Assembly: GCF_900103785.1 (NCBI RefSeq)
Contig: NZ_FNHE01000008.1
Span: 5,270-69,269, forward strand
DNA length: 64,000 nt
Origin: Geodermatophilus siccatus
GTDB lineage: Bacteria > Actinomycetota > Actinomycetes > Mycobacteriales > Geodermatophilaceae
Reading direction: 5' to 3'
Position numbers and translations under genes: made by a program. This document shows positions 39,533 to 47,838 of this stretch, one piece after another. Each line of letters begins with the position of its first letter. Position 1 is the stretch's first letter. A model generated the notes under the pieces. That model ran no database searches. It saw only the letters and a list, made by a program, of their open reading frames with translations, and was not told the DNA's origin.

Positions 39533-39546
39533 GGGAATCATTCTCA
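39532..39546 (-). promoter_or_regulatory. Zur-box-like palindrome at the znuA start
   Basis: TGGGAATCATTCTCA on the + strand is a 7-1-7 palindrome with one mismatch, close to actinobacterial Zur boxes (TGAAAATCATTTTCA type). It touches the znuA ATG, so bound Zur would block transcription start of the whole operon, including its own gene. Confidence 0.75.
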
Positions 39547-39592
39547 CATAAGCGCCGCCGCTCGAGGCGGCCGGAGGCCCTCGCCCGCCCGC

Positions 39593-39599
39593 GTAGGCT
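39593..39599 (+). promoter_or_regulatory. -10 box of a leaderless proA transcript
   Basis: TAGGCT lies about 7 nt before the proA GTG; no ribosome-binding site is present. Confidence 0.45.
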
Positions 39600-39606
39600 C
39601 GCGGAC

Positions 39607-40863
39607 GTGTCCGACGTCTCCGGCCTGCCGCTGATCGGGGCCGCGGCGCTGCGCGCCCGCGCCGCCGCCCGGGTGCTGCGCACCCTGCCCACCGACACCA
39701 AGGACGCCGCGCTGCGCGCCATGGCCGACGCGCTGGTCGAGCGCGCCGACGAGGTGCTCGCCGCCAACGCCGCCGACGTGGCGGCCGCCGCGGCCGACGG
39801 CACCCCTGCCTCGGTCCTCGACCGGCTGCGGCTCGACGCCGGCCGCATCGCCGGCGTGGCCGACGCCCTGCGCCAGCTGGTCGCGCTGCCCGACCCGGTC
39901 GGCGACGTCGTCCGCGGGTCGACGCTGCCCAACGGGCTGCAGCTGCGCCAGGTCCGGGTGCCCCTCGGCGTGGTCGGCATCGTCTACGAGGCCCGGCCCA
40001 ACGTGACCGTCGACGCCGCGGGGCTGTGCCTCAAGAGCGGCAACGCGGCGCTGCTGCGCGGCTCGGCCTCGGCGTTCCGGACCAACACCGCGCTGGTCGC
40101 CGTCCTCACCGAGGCGGCGGAGAAGTCCGGGCTCCCGGCCGGCTCGGTCGAGCTGCTGCCCGCCGACCGCGCCTCGGTGGGCGAGCTGCTGAACGCCCGC
40201 GGCCTGGTCGACGTGGTGATCCCGCGCGGCGGGGCGTCGCTGATCCAGCGCGTGGTGCGCGAGGCGCGGGTGCCGGTCATCGAGACCGGCGAGGGCAACT
40301 GCCACGTCTACGTCGACGCCTCGGCCGACCCCGCGACCGCCGAGGCCATCGTGCTCAACGCCAAGACCCACCGGGTCAGCGTCTGCAACGCCGCCGAGAC
40401 GCTGCTGGTGCACCGCGACGTCTCGTTCCTGCCCCGGCTGCTGTCCGCGCTGGCCGACGCCGGCGTGACGCTGCACGGCGACGAGCGCGCGCAGGCCGCC
40501 CACGACGCCGTCGTCCCCGCCACCGACGAGGACTGGGCCACCGAGTACCTGTCGATGGACATGGCCGTGCGCGTGGTCGACGACCTCACCGACGCGCTGG
40601 ACCACATCGAGCGGTGGGGCAGCGGGCACTCCGAGGCGATCGTCGCCGACTCCGCGCGCGCCGTCGCCGACTTCACCGCCGGGGTGGACGCCGCCGCGGT
40701 GCTGGTCAACGCCTCGACCCGGTTCACCGACGGCGGGGAGTTCGGCTTCGGCGCCGAGATCGGCATCTCCACGCAGAAGCTGCACGCCCGCGGTCCGCTG
40801 GGACTGCCCGAGCTGACCTCCACCACCTACGTCGTCACCGGGAACGGCCACACCCGCCGCTGA
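39607..40863 (+). CDS. proA: Gamma-glutamyl phosphate reductase
   Basis: 418 residues from GTG 39607. NADPH-dependent second step of proline synthesis. An aldehyde-dehydrogenase fold with [36 protein letters not shown], the catalytic Cys in [14 protein letters not shown], and [15 protein letters not shown] at the end. Complete. Separated from proB by 6.5 kb of unrelated genes. Confidence 0.95.
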   Translation: MSDVSGLPLIGAAALRARAAARVLRTLPTDTKDAALRAMADALVERADEVLAANAADVAAAAADGTPASVLDRLRLDAGRIAGVADALRQLVALPDPVGDVVRGSTLPNGLQLRQVRVPLGVVGIVYEARPNVTVDAAGLCLKSGNAALLRGSASAFRTNTALVAVLTEAAEKSGLPAGSVELLPADRASVGELLNARGLVDVVIPRGGASLIQRVVREARVPVIETGEGNCHVYVDASADPATAEAIVLNAKTHRVSVCNAAETLLVHRDVSFLPRLLSALADAGVTLHGDERAQAAHDAVVPATDEDWATEYLSMDMAVRVVDDLTDALDHIERWGSGHSEAIVADSARAVADFTAGVDAAAVLVNASTRFTDGGEFGFGAEIGISTQKLHARGPLGLPELTSTTYVVTGNGHTRR

Positions 40864-40889
40864 CCGACCTCACCGTTGACAGGAGCCGC

Positions 40890-41777
40890 ATGCCCCGCCC
40901 GCCGTCGCAGTCCCCGCAGTTCTCCTCGGTCAGCGACGTCGGCAAGCGGCTGGCGTCGGCCGGCTACCTGCCCGACGCGCAGATCGCGACGACGGTCTTC
41001 CTCGCCGACCGGCTGGGCAAGCCGCTGCTGGTCGAGGGGCCGGCGGGCACCGGCAAGACCGAGCTGGCCAAGGCGCTGGCGGCGGCCACCGGGTCCGACC
41101 TGATCCGGCTGCAGTGCTACGAGGGCCTCGACGAGGCGCGCGCGCTCTACGAGTGGAACTACAAGAAGCAGCTGCTGCGCATCCAGGCCGCGCAGGGCAC
41201 CGACGGCGCGGACTGGGGCACCGTCCACGACGACATCTTCGGCGAGGAGTTCCTGCTCTCCCGGCCGCTGCTGACCGCGATCCGGCGCACCGAGCCGACC
41301 GTGCTGCTGATCGACGAGACCGACAAGGCCGACGTCGAGGTCGAGGGCCTGCTGCTGGAGGTGCTCAGCGACTTCCAGGTGACGATCCCCGAGCTCGGCA
41401 CGGTCACCGCGGCGCGCCGGCCGATGGTGGTGCTGACCTCCAACGCCACCCGCGAGCTGTCCGAGGCGCTCAAGCGGCGCTGCCTGTACCTGGCGCTGGA
41501 CTACCCCTCGGCCGAGCGCGAGCGGGAGATCGTGCTGTCGCGGGTGCCCGACCTCGCCCCGGGCCTGGCCGAGCAGCTGGTGCGCACTGTGCGGGCGCTG
41601 CGCGCCCTGGAGCTGAAGAAGTCGCCGTCGATCTCCGAGACCCTCGACTGGGCGCAGACGCTGCTCGAGCTGGGCCTGGACACCCTGGATGACGAGGCCG
41701 TGCGGTCGACCCTCGGCGTGGTGCTCAAGCACGCCAGCGACCAGGACCGGGCCGCGGCCGAGCTGCGGCTGAACTGA
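40890..41777 (+). CDS. MoxR-family AAA ATPase
   Basis: 295 residues from ATG 40890, with AGGAG at 40881-40885. Walker A GPAGTGKTELAKA near residue 49, Walker B VLLIDETDKADVE, sensor 1 LTSNATRELSEAL. MoxR ATPases act as chaperones with a VWA-domain partner, often inserting metal or assembling complexes; the partner here starts in its stop codon (TGATG). Related pairs in CO dehydrogenase clusters are CoxD/CoxE, but no dehydrogenase genes are near. Confidence 0.88.
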   Translation: MPRPPSQSPQFSSVSDVGKRLASAGYLPDAQIATTVFLADRLGKPLLVEGPAGTGKTELAKALAAATGSDLIRLQCYEGLDEARALYEWNYKKQLLRIQAAQGTDGADWGTVHDDIFGEEFLLSRPLLTAIRRTEPTVLLIDETDKADVEVEGLLLEVLSDFQVTIPELGTVTAARRPMVVLTSNATRELSEALKRRCLYLALDYPSAEREREIVLSRVPDLAPGLAEQLVRTVRALRALELKKSPSISETLDWAQTLLELGLDTLDDEAVRSTLGVVLKHASDQDRAAAELRLN

Positions 41778-43207
41778 TGTCGGCCCCGGCTCCGGCTCCC
41801 GGGTCCGGCGGGCTCGCCGGGCACCTCGACGGCTTCGTCCGCGCGGTGCGTGACGCCGGCATCCCGGTCGGCATCAGCCAGGCCGTCGACGCCGCCGAGA
41901 TCCTCACCGTGGTCGACCTGCTCGACCGCGAGCAGCTGCGGCACGGGCTGGCGGCGGTGCTGCTGCAGCGGGCGGCGCAGCGGCCGGCCTACGACGTGCT
42001 GTTCGACCTGTGGTGGCCGCTGTCCGACCGGCCGGCAGCGCCCGCGGCGGACGACGAGGCCGGCAGCGAGCCGGGGGAGTCCGCGGAGTCGACGCTCGAC
42101 CTGCCCGACGGCACGGACCTGGCGCAGCTCATGCGCGAGGAGCTGTCCCGGTTGCTGCTCGACGGCGACGAGGAGGCGCTGCGCCGCTTCGCCCGCGAGG
42201 CGGTCGACCAGCTGGGCCGCACGGCGCCGTCGCCGTCGGGCCAGTCCTTCTTCACCTACCGGGTGATGCGAGCGCTCTCGCCGGACACCCTGGTCGCCCG
42301 GCTGCTGTCCGGCCTGCTCGGGGACGCCGAACGCGGCGGGCTCGCCGAGCAGGTGGCCCGCCAGACGGTGCGCGAGCGGCTGGCCGCCTTCCGGGCCGCG
42401 GTGGAGGCCGAGGTCCGGCGGCGGACGGCGGCCGAGCGCGGCCGGGACAAGGTGGCGAAGAACGCCGTCCGCCCGCTGGCCGACCAGGTCGACTTCCTGC
42501 GCGCCCAGGCCGCGGACCTCGCCGAGCTGCGTCGGACGGTCGCCCCGCTGGCGCGGCGGCTGGCCGTGCGGCTCTCGGCGCGCCGGCGGCTGGGCCGGGA
42601 GGGCCGGCTGGACTTCCGCACGACCGTCCGGGCGTCGCTGGGCACCGGCGGCGTGCCGGTGGTGACCCACCACCGGCCGCGGAAGGTGCACAAGCCCGAG
42701 CTGGTGGTGCTCTGCGACGTCAGCGGCTCGGTGGCGGGCTTCAGCCACTTCACCCTGATGCTGACCCAGGCGCTGCGCGAGCACTTCTCCGGTGTGCGGG
42801 CGTTCGCCTTCGTCGACTCCACCGACGAGGTGACCCGCTTCTTCCGCCCCGGTGCGGACGTCGCCGACGCGGTCGCCCGGATCGGGCGGGAGGCCGACGT
42901 CGTCGGCTTCGACGGGCACAGCGACTACGGGACGGCGTTCGAGGTCTTCGCCGAGCGGTGGCCCTCGGCGGTCGGGCCGAAGACGTCGCTGCTCGTGCTC
43001 GGGGACGGCCGCACCAACTACCGCCCGCCGGGCCTGCCGGTGCTGGCCGACCTGGTCCGCCGTTCCCGCTCGGCGCACTGGCTCAACCCCGAGCCGCGCC
43101 GGCTGTGGGGCAGCGGCGACTCCGCGGCCGACCGCTACGGCGAGGTGGTCGACATGGTCGAGTGCCGCAACGCCGCCCAGCTCGCGGACTTCGTCACCAC
43201 CCTCTAG
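41777..43207 (+). CDS. VWA-domain (CoxE-like) protein
   Basis: 476 residues from ATG 41777. A helical N-terminal region (HLDGFVRAVRDAGIPVGISQAVDAAEIL) is followed by an acidic linker and a C-terminal von Willebrand A domain with MIDAS motif DVSGSVAGFS, the FRPGADVADAVARI region and GHSDYGTAFEVF. Partner of the MoxR ATPase with which it overlaps. Ends in TAG. Confidence 0.86.
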   Translation: MSAPAPAPGSGGLAGHLDGFVRAVRDAGIPVGISQAVDAAEILTVVDLLDREQLRHGLAAVLLQRAAQRPAYDVLFDLWWPLSDRPAAPAADDEAGSEPGESAESTLDLPDGTDLAQLMREELSRLLLDGDEEALRRFAREAVDQLGRTAPSPSGQSFFTYRVMRALSPDTLVARLLSGLLGDAERGGLAEQVARQTVRERLAAFRAAVEAEVRRRTAAERGRDKVAKNAVRPLADQVDFLRAQAADLAELRRTVAPLARRLAVRLSARRRLGREGRLDFRTTVRASLGTGGVPVVTHHRPRKVHKPELVVLCDVSGSVAGFSHFTLMLTQALREHFSGVRAFAFVDSTDEVTRFFRPGADVADAVARIGREADVVGFDGHSDYGTAFEVFAERWPSAVGPKTSLLVLGDGRTNYRPPGLPVLADLVRRSRSAHWLNPEPRRLWGSGDSAADRYGEVVDMVECRNAAQLADFVTTL

Positions 43208-43324
43208 GCGGGCCGGCCGCAACCCGGTCCACCGGGACCCGTCGGACCCGGTGGGTGCCGGGCGGGGAGGTTCCGTGCGGCTGTCCGGGGTCGGTCCTCG
43301 CGGGCCGGCCCCGGACGGCCCGGA

Positions 43325-43330
43325 TACGCT
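43325..43330 (+). promoter_or_regulatory. -10 box of a leaderless nadD transcript
   Basis: TACGCT, 6 nt before the nadD GTG. Confidence 0.45.
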
Positions 43331-43336
43331 CGATCG

Positions 43337-44095
43337 GTGGCAGGTCGGCGGGTCGGGGTGATGGGCGGGACGTTCGACCCCATCCACCACGGGCACCTCG
43401 TGGCGGCGAGCGAGGTCGCGGTCCTCTTCGGTCTGGACGAGGTGGTCTTCGTGCCCACCGGCCAGCCGTGGCAGAAGAGCGACCGCGACGTGGCGCCGGC
43501 CGAGGACCGCTACCTCATGACCGTCATCGCCACCGCCTCCAACCCGCGGTTCTCGGTGAGCCGGGTGGACGTCGACCGCGGCGGCCCCACCTACACGATC
43601 GACACGCTCAGCGACCTGCAGCGGCAGCGGCCCGACGACGAGCTGTTCTTCATCACCGGCGCCGACGCCCTCTCGCAGATCCTCAGCTGGCGCGACAGCG
43701 ACCGCTGCTTCGAGCTCGCGCACTTCATCGGCGTCACCCGCCCCGGCTTCGACCTGGGCGCGTCCCACCTGCCGGAGGGGGCGGTCAGCCTGGTCGAGGT
43801 GCCGGCGCTGGCGATCAGCTCCAGCGACTGCCGCGACCGGGTCGGCCGCGGGATGCCGGTCTGGTATCTGGTCCCCGACGGCGTCGTGCAGTACATCGAG
43901 AAGCGCGGCCTGTACCGGTCGGGCGCCGATGCCCGCGCCCTCGCACGCGAGGGCATTGCCCCCCGCCGCGTCCCCGGCGACGACCCCCCGTCCGGGGATC
44001 GCCCGACCTACGACCGGCCACCCGCGACGGCTCCCCGGACCGAGGGCACGCCTCCCGAACCACCGACCACCGATCTCCAGGAGGTACCCCGATGA
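43337..44095 (+). CDS. nadD: Nicotinate-nucleotide adenylyltransferase
   Basis: 252 residues from GTG 43337. Makes deamido-NAD from NaMN and ATP. The nucleotidyltransferase motif [12 protein letters not shown] is at residues 9-20; the second signature is [22 protein letters not shown]-type [11 protein letters not shown] is present. The last 50 residues are a Pro/Arg-rich tail longer than in most homologues. Overlaps rsfS by 4 bp. Confidence 0.93.
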   Translation: MAGRRVGVMGGTFDPIHHGHLVAASEVAVLFGLDEVVFVPTGQPWQKSDRDVAPAEDRYLMTVIATASNPRFSVSRVDVDRGGPTYTIDTLSDLQRQRPDDELFFITGADALSQILSWRDSDRCFELAHFIGVTRPGFDLGASHLPEGAVSLVEVPALAISSSDCRDRVGRGMPVWYLVPDGVVQYIEKRGLYRSGADARALAREGIAPRRVPGDDPPSGDRPTYDRPPATAPRTEGTPPEPPTTDLQEVPR

Positions 44096-44640
44096 CCGCC
44101 TCGACCGAGGCGCGGGAGACCGCACTGCTGGCCGCCCAGGCCGCCGCCGACAAGCTGGCGACCGACGTCGCGATCGTCGACGTCAGCGAGCGGCTGGCCA
44201 TCACCGACGCCTTCGTGCTGGCGTCGGCTCCCAACGAGCGCCAGGTGCAGGCGATCGTCGACGAGGTGGAGGAGCGCCTCCGGCAGCACGGCGTCAAGCC
44301 GGTGCGCCGGGAGGGCGTGGCCGAGGCGCGCTGGGTGCTGCTCGACTTCGTCGACGTCGTCGTCCACGTGCAGCACGCCGAGGAGCGCGCCTACTACGCC
44401 CTCGAGCGGCTCTGGAAGGACTGCCCGACGATCCCGTTCGTCGACCGCGCCGCGCCGCAGGGCGACGGGGCGGCGACCGGCACCGCGACCCTGTCGACCG
44501 ACGACGTCGACCCGGCCAGCGCCGACCCGACCCCGCTGGCACCCGAGCCGGCGGACGAGGGCACGGCGGACGGGGGCACGGCGGACGGCGGTCCGCTCGA
44601 GGACGGGGGTCCGTCCGCGCCGGAGACGGCCGGCCGGTGA
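44092..44640 (+). CDS. rsfS: Ribosome silencing factor
   Basis: 182 residues; ATG 44092 overlaps the nadD stop (ATGA) and follows CAGGAGG. Binds L14 and blocks subunit joining in starvation. The conserved DUF143 fold is visible: [72 protein letters not shown]. The last 60 residues are an acidic Gly/Asp tail not needed for the fold. Confidence 0.93.
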   Translation: MTASTEARETALLAAQAAADKLATDVAIVDVSERLAITDAFVLASAPNERQVQAIVDEVEERLRQHGVKPVRREGVAEARWVLLDFVDVVVHVQHAEERAYYALERLWKDCPTIPFVDRAAPQGDGAATGTATLSTDDVDPASADPTPLAPEPADEGTADGGTADGGPLEDGGPSAPETAGR

Positions 44641-45368
44641 GCGACGTCCCGGCGCTGCCCGTGCCGCGGCTGGTCCTCTGGCGGCACGGGCGCACCGAGT
44701 GGAACGCCGTGGGCCGCTTCCAGGGGCAGCTGGACCCGCCGCTGGACGAGGTGGGCCGCCGCCAGGCGCTGCGAGCCGCTCCGCACGTGGCCGCGCCGAT
44801 GCCGGAGGGCACGATCGTCGTCTCCAGCGACCTCGGCCGGGCCGCCGAGACCGCGGTGGCGCTCACCGACGTGCTGGGGGTGCCGCTGCGGCTGGAGCCC
44901 CGGCTGCGCGAGGTCGGCATGGGCTGCTGGGAGGGACTCACCCGCGAGGAGGTCGCCGAGCGCCACCCCGACCAGTACGCAGACTGGCTGGCCGGGCGGC
45001 CCATCGTGGGCCGCGGCGGTGAGGAGGCCGCCGACGTGCCTGCGCGGGCGCTGGCCGCGCTGCGCGACCTGCCCGAGGCACCGGCCGCCGTCCTCGTCAC
45101 CCACGGCGGGACCTCCGCGCGGCTGATCGAGGCGCTGCTCGGACTGGGCCCCGAGCACCACCGGGTGCTCGGTCCCCTGGCCAACTGCGCCTGGAGCGAG
45201 CTGGCCGAGCAGAGCGGTCGGTGGCGGCTGCTGCGGCACAACACCACGGCACCCGAACTGGCCGACGGCCCGGTTCCTCCGCCGCAGCCGGCCGGGCGTC
45301 GCCCGGACGCCGGCGCCAGCCCCGAGGAGGGGGCGCCGGGCCCTCCGCAGGATGCCGACGCACTGTGA
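44637..45368 (+). CDS. Histidine phosphatase family protein
   Basis: 243 residues from GTG 44637, overlapping rsfS by 4 bp. LWRHGRTEWN carries the phospho-accepting His; DLGRAAETA, EVGMGCWEGLTREE and VTHGGTSARLIEALL complete the phosphoglycerate-mutase-like active site. The C-terminal 45 residues are Pro-rich. In actinobacteria the gene next to rsfS is often annotated as glucosyl-3-phosphoglycerate phosphatase or generic mutase; the substrate is not resolved. Confidence 0.88.
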   Translation: MSDVPALPVPRLVLWRHGRTEWNAVGRFQGQLDPPLDEVGRRQALRAAPHVAAPMPEGTIVVSSDLGRAAETAVALTDVLGVPLRLEPRLREVGMGCWEGLTREEVAERHPDQYADWLAGRPIVGRGGEEAADVPARALAALRDLPEAPAAVLVTHGGTSARLIEALLGLGPEHHRVLGPLANCAWSELAEQSGRWRLLRHNTTAPELADGPVPPPQPAGRRPDAGASPEEGAPGPPQDADAL

Positions 45369-45406
45369 TCCCCGCCGTGCCCGGTCGGCCGCGGGAAGGC
45401 GCGGGC

Positions 45407-45412
45407 TAGCCT
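45407..45412 (+). promoter_or_regulatory. -10 box of a leaderless degV transcript
   Basis: TAGCCT, 6 nt before the DegV-family GTG. Confidence 0.45.
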
Positions 45413-45418
45413 CGCCGG

Positions 45419-46318
45419 GTGTCCGTCGCCGTGGTCACCGACTCCTCGGCGTACCTGCCTGCCCGCCTGCTGGAGCAGTACGCGGTCGAGGTCGTCCCGC
45501 TCTACGTCGTCATGGCCGGTCACTCGGGCCGCGAGGGCGACGACATCGGACCGGCGGACGTCGCCCGCGCGCTCGGCGTCCGGGGCCAGCGCGTCTCGAC
45601 CTCCCGGCCGACGCCCGGCGACTTCGTCGCCGCCTACCGCCGGCGGCTGGACTCCGGCGCCGACCGCATCGTCTCGGTCCACCTCTCCGCGGAGCTCTCG
45701 GGCACGGTGGACGCCGCCCGGCTGGCCGCCGCCCAGGTCGGGGAGCACATCGTGACCGTCGTCGACTCCCGCTCCGCGGCGATGGGCAACGGGTTCGCGG
45801 TGCTCGCCGCGGCCCGGTCGGCGGCGCGCGGCGAGGACATGGCCACCGTGGCCGCGGCCGCCCGGGACACCGCCGCAGCCACCCGCACCCTGTTCGCCGT
45901 CGACACCCTCGAGCACCTGCGCCGGGGCGGGCGCATCGGGCACGCCGCCTCGATGATCGGCACCGCGCTGTCGGTCAAGCCGGTCCTGCACGTCGCCGAC
46001 GGCCGGGTGGTGCCGCTGGAGAAGGTGCGCACGACGGCCCGGGCCCTGGTGCGCCTGGTCCAGCGCGGGGTGGAGGCCGCCGCGGGCAGGCCGGTCATGG
46101 TCGCCGTCCACCACCTGGCCGCACCTGAGCGGGCCGAGAAGCTGGCCGCCGACCTCGAGGAGCGGCTGCCCGACCTGCGCGAGCTCTACGTCAGCGAGCT
46201 CGGCGCGGCGGTCGGCGCGCACGTGGGGCCGGGGGCGGTGGGTCTGGTCGTGGCACCGGCGGTGCCCGCGCGGCCGCCCGACGCCGCGGACCGTCCGCGG
46301 GCGGCGGAGGACCGGTAG
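45419..46318 (+). CDS. DegV-family fatty-acid-binding protein
   Basis: 299 residues from GTG 45419. VAVVTDSSAYLPARLLEQY, STSRPTPGDFVAAY, HLSAELSGTVDAARLAA and VDSRSAAMGNGFAV are DegV family blocks that bind a fatty acid (homologues act as FakB for fatty-acid kinase). LEHLRRGGRIGHAASMIGTALSVKP follows. No FakA kinase gene is adjacent. Ends in TAG. Confidence 0.9.
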   Translation: MSVAVVTDSSAYLPARLLEQYAVEVVPLYVVMAGHSGREGDDIGPADVARALGVRGQRVSTSRPTPGDFVAAYRRRLDSGADRIVSVHLSAELSGTVDAARLAAAQVGEHIVTVVDSRSAAMGNGFAVLAAARSAARGEDMATVAAAARDTAAATRTLFAVDTLEHLRRGGRIGHAASMIGTALSVKPVLHVADGRVVPLEKVRTTARALVRLVQRGVEAAAGRPVMVAVHHLAAPERAEKLAADLEERLPDLRELYVSELGAAVGAHVGPGAVGLVVAPAVPARPPDAADRPRAAEDR

Positions 46319-46398
46319 CCAGTGGCCCTTCTGCTCTGTCCTGCCCCGTGCGCCCGCCAGTAGCTTCGGCCGCCTCAGGGCGACGCGAGGGGGTGGAC

Positions 46399-46869
46399 GT
46401 GAGCGGTGGTGGACCGGCGGCCGGGGTGGCGGCGGACTGGGCCCGGGCCTACCTGGACGCGTGGAACGCACACGACAGCGCGGCGGTGACCTCGTTCTGG
46501 GCCGACGACGGGGTGTACCAGGACTTCGCGCTCGGCGAGCGGATCGAGGGCGCGGCCGCCGTCCGGGCCTTCGTGGATGCCATGGAGAGCGGCTTCTCCA
46601 CCGACTACCGGTTCGAGCCGGGCCCCGTTGTCGGGGACGGCGAGGGCTACGCGCTGGAGTGGGTGATGATCGGGACCAACGACCGGGCCGACCCCGAGCA
46701 CGGCCTGCCGGCCACCGGGCGCTCCTACCGGGTGCCCGGCGTCTCGGTCGGCCGGGTGCGCGACGGCCGGATCGTGGAGAACCGGGACTACTGGAACCTC
46801 GCCGACTACCTCCAGCAGGTAGGCCTCCTGCCGAGCCCCGAGGACGACGCAGTCACGACCGGCGGGTGA
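46399..46869 (+). CDS. SnoaL-like / NTF2-fold protein
   Basis: About 156 residues; of several in-frame GTGs, 46399 is preferred because GAGGGGG (46387-46393) is 6 nt away. AYLDAWNAHDSAAVTSFWADDGVYQDF and ATGRSYRVPGVSVGRVRDGRIVENRDYWNLADYLQQVG match SnoaL-like polyketide-cyclase-type or limonene-hydroxylase-type NTF2 proteins. The pocket fits small hydrophobic ligands; the reaction is unknown. Confidence 0.78.
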   Translation: MSGGGPAAGVAADWARAYLDAWNAHDSAAVTSFWADDGVYQDFALGERIEGAAAVRAFVDAMESGFSTDYRFEPGPVVGDGEGYALEWVMIGTNDRADPEHGLPATGRSYRVPGVSVGRVRDGRIVENRDYWNLADYLQQVGLLPSPEDDAVTTGG

Positions 46870-47004
46870 CGACCGGCGGCTCGGCCGCTCAGGCGCTCGA
46901 CGGCGGGCACGTGACGACGTGCTCGGGATCCACAGCGGCGGCGGCCGTCCACAGCCCCCCGCCTGACCGGCCGACCGGGGCCGCAGCTCCCTAGCGTCGC
47001 GCCG

Positions 47005-47838
47005 GTGCGCCTCCCTCCCCGCCGCAGCGACGACGCCGACCTGATCCGGCAACGGCTGCGGGCCCTGCTGCAGGAGAGTCGGCCACCCGGCTGGGTGCCC
47101 GACGACCCCGACCCCGCCGACCTCGACCCCGAGCCGGAGGAGCAGCTCCCCACCGCAGCGGCGGGGGACGGGCTGCCGGTCGGCATCGGGCGGCACCGCT
47201 CCCCGGGCAGCGCCGTCCGGCTGGCCCCCGGCCGCCGCGCCGCCTGGTCGTTGTGGGTCGCCGGGCTGCTCGCCGCGCTCCTCGTGGTCGGCGGCACGTG
47301 GCTGGACCGTCCGCAGGTGCAGCCGGCACCCGTCGAGCCGGCTCCGGCCGGGCCACCCGCGGGGGAGGAGCCCGCCGCGACGCCGTCGGTGGGGGTGGCG
47401 GCCGGGTCGGCGGCCACGGTCGTCGTGTCGGTGGTGGGCTCGGTGGCCCGCCCGGGTCTGGTCACCCTGCCCCAGGGAGCGCGGGTGGCCGACGCGGTGG
47501 CGGCCGCCGGTGGCCTGCTGCCGGACGCCGACCCGGCCTCGGTCAACCTCGCCGCGGTCGTCTCCGACGGGCAGCAGGTGGCGGTCGGCGTCCCCGGGGC
47601 GGGGGTCGTCGGCGCCGCCGACGGCCCGGGCGCAGCAGGCGGGGGCGGGCCGGTCGACCTCAACGCCGCCACCGCCGCCGACCTCGACGCGCTCCCGGGC
47701 ATCGGCCCGGTGCTGGCCCAGCGGATCGTCGAGCACCGGGAGCGCAACGGGCCCTTCCGCAGCGTGGAGCAGCTCGACGACGTCCCCGGCATCGGCCCGG
47801 CCACCTACGCCGAGCTCGCCGAGCTGGTGACCGTGTGA
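47005..47838 (+). CDS. comEA: ComEA-family DNA-binding protein
   Basis: 277 residues from GTG 47005, with -10-like TAGCGT 7 nt upstream. One transmembrane helix at about residues 75-93 (AAWSLWVAGLLAALLVVGGTW), a Pro-rich linker, an SLBB domain (VVSVVGSVARPGLVTLPQGARV) and a C-terminal helix-hairpin-helix pair (VDLNAATAADLDALPGIGPVLAQRI...DVPGIGPATYAEL) that binds double-stranded DNA. DNA receptor of a competence-type uptake system; overlaps comEC by 4 bp. Confidence 0.92.
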   Translation: MRLPPRRSDDADLIRQRLRALLQESRPPGWVPDDPDPADLDPEPEEQLPTAAAGDGLPVGIGRHRSPGSAVRLAPGRRAAWSLWVAGLLAALLVVGGTWLDRPQVQPAPVEPAPAGPPAGEEPAATPSVGVAAGSAATVVVSVVGSVARPGLVTLPQGARVADAVAAAGGLLPDADPASVNLAAVVSDGQQVAVGVPGAGVVGAADGPGAAGGGGPVDLNAATAADLDALPGIGPVLAQRIVEHRERNGPFRSVEQLDDVPGIGPATYAELAELVTV

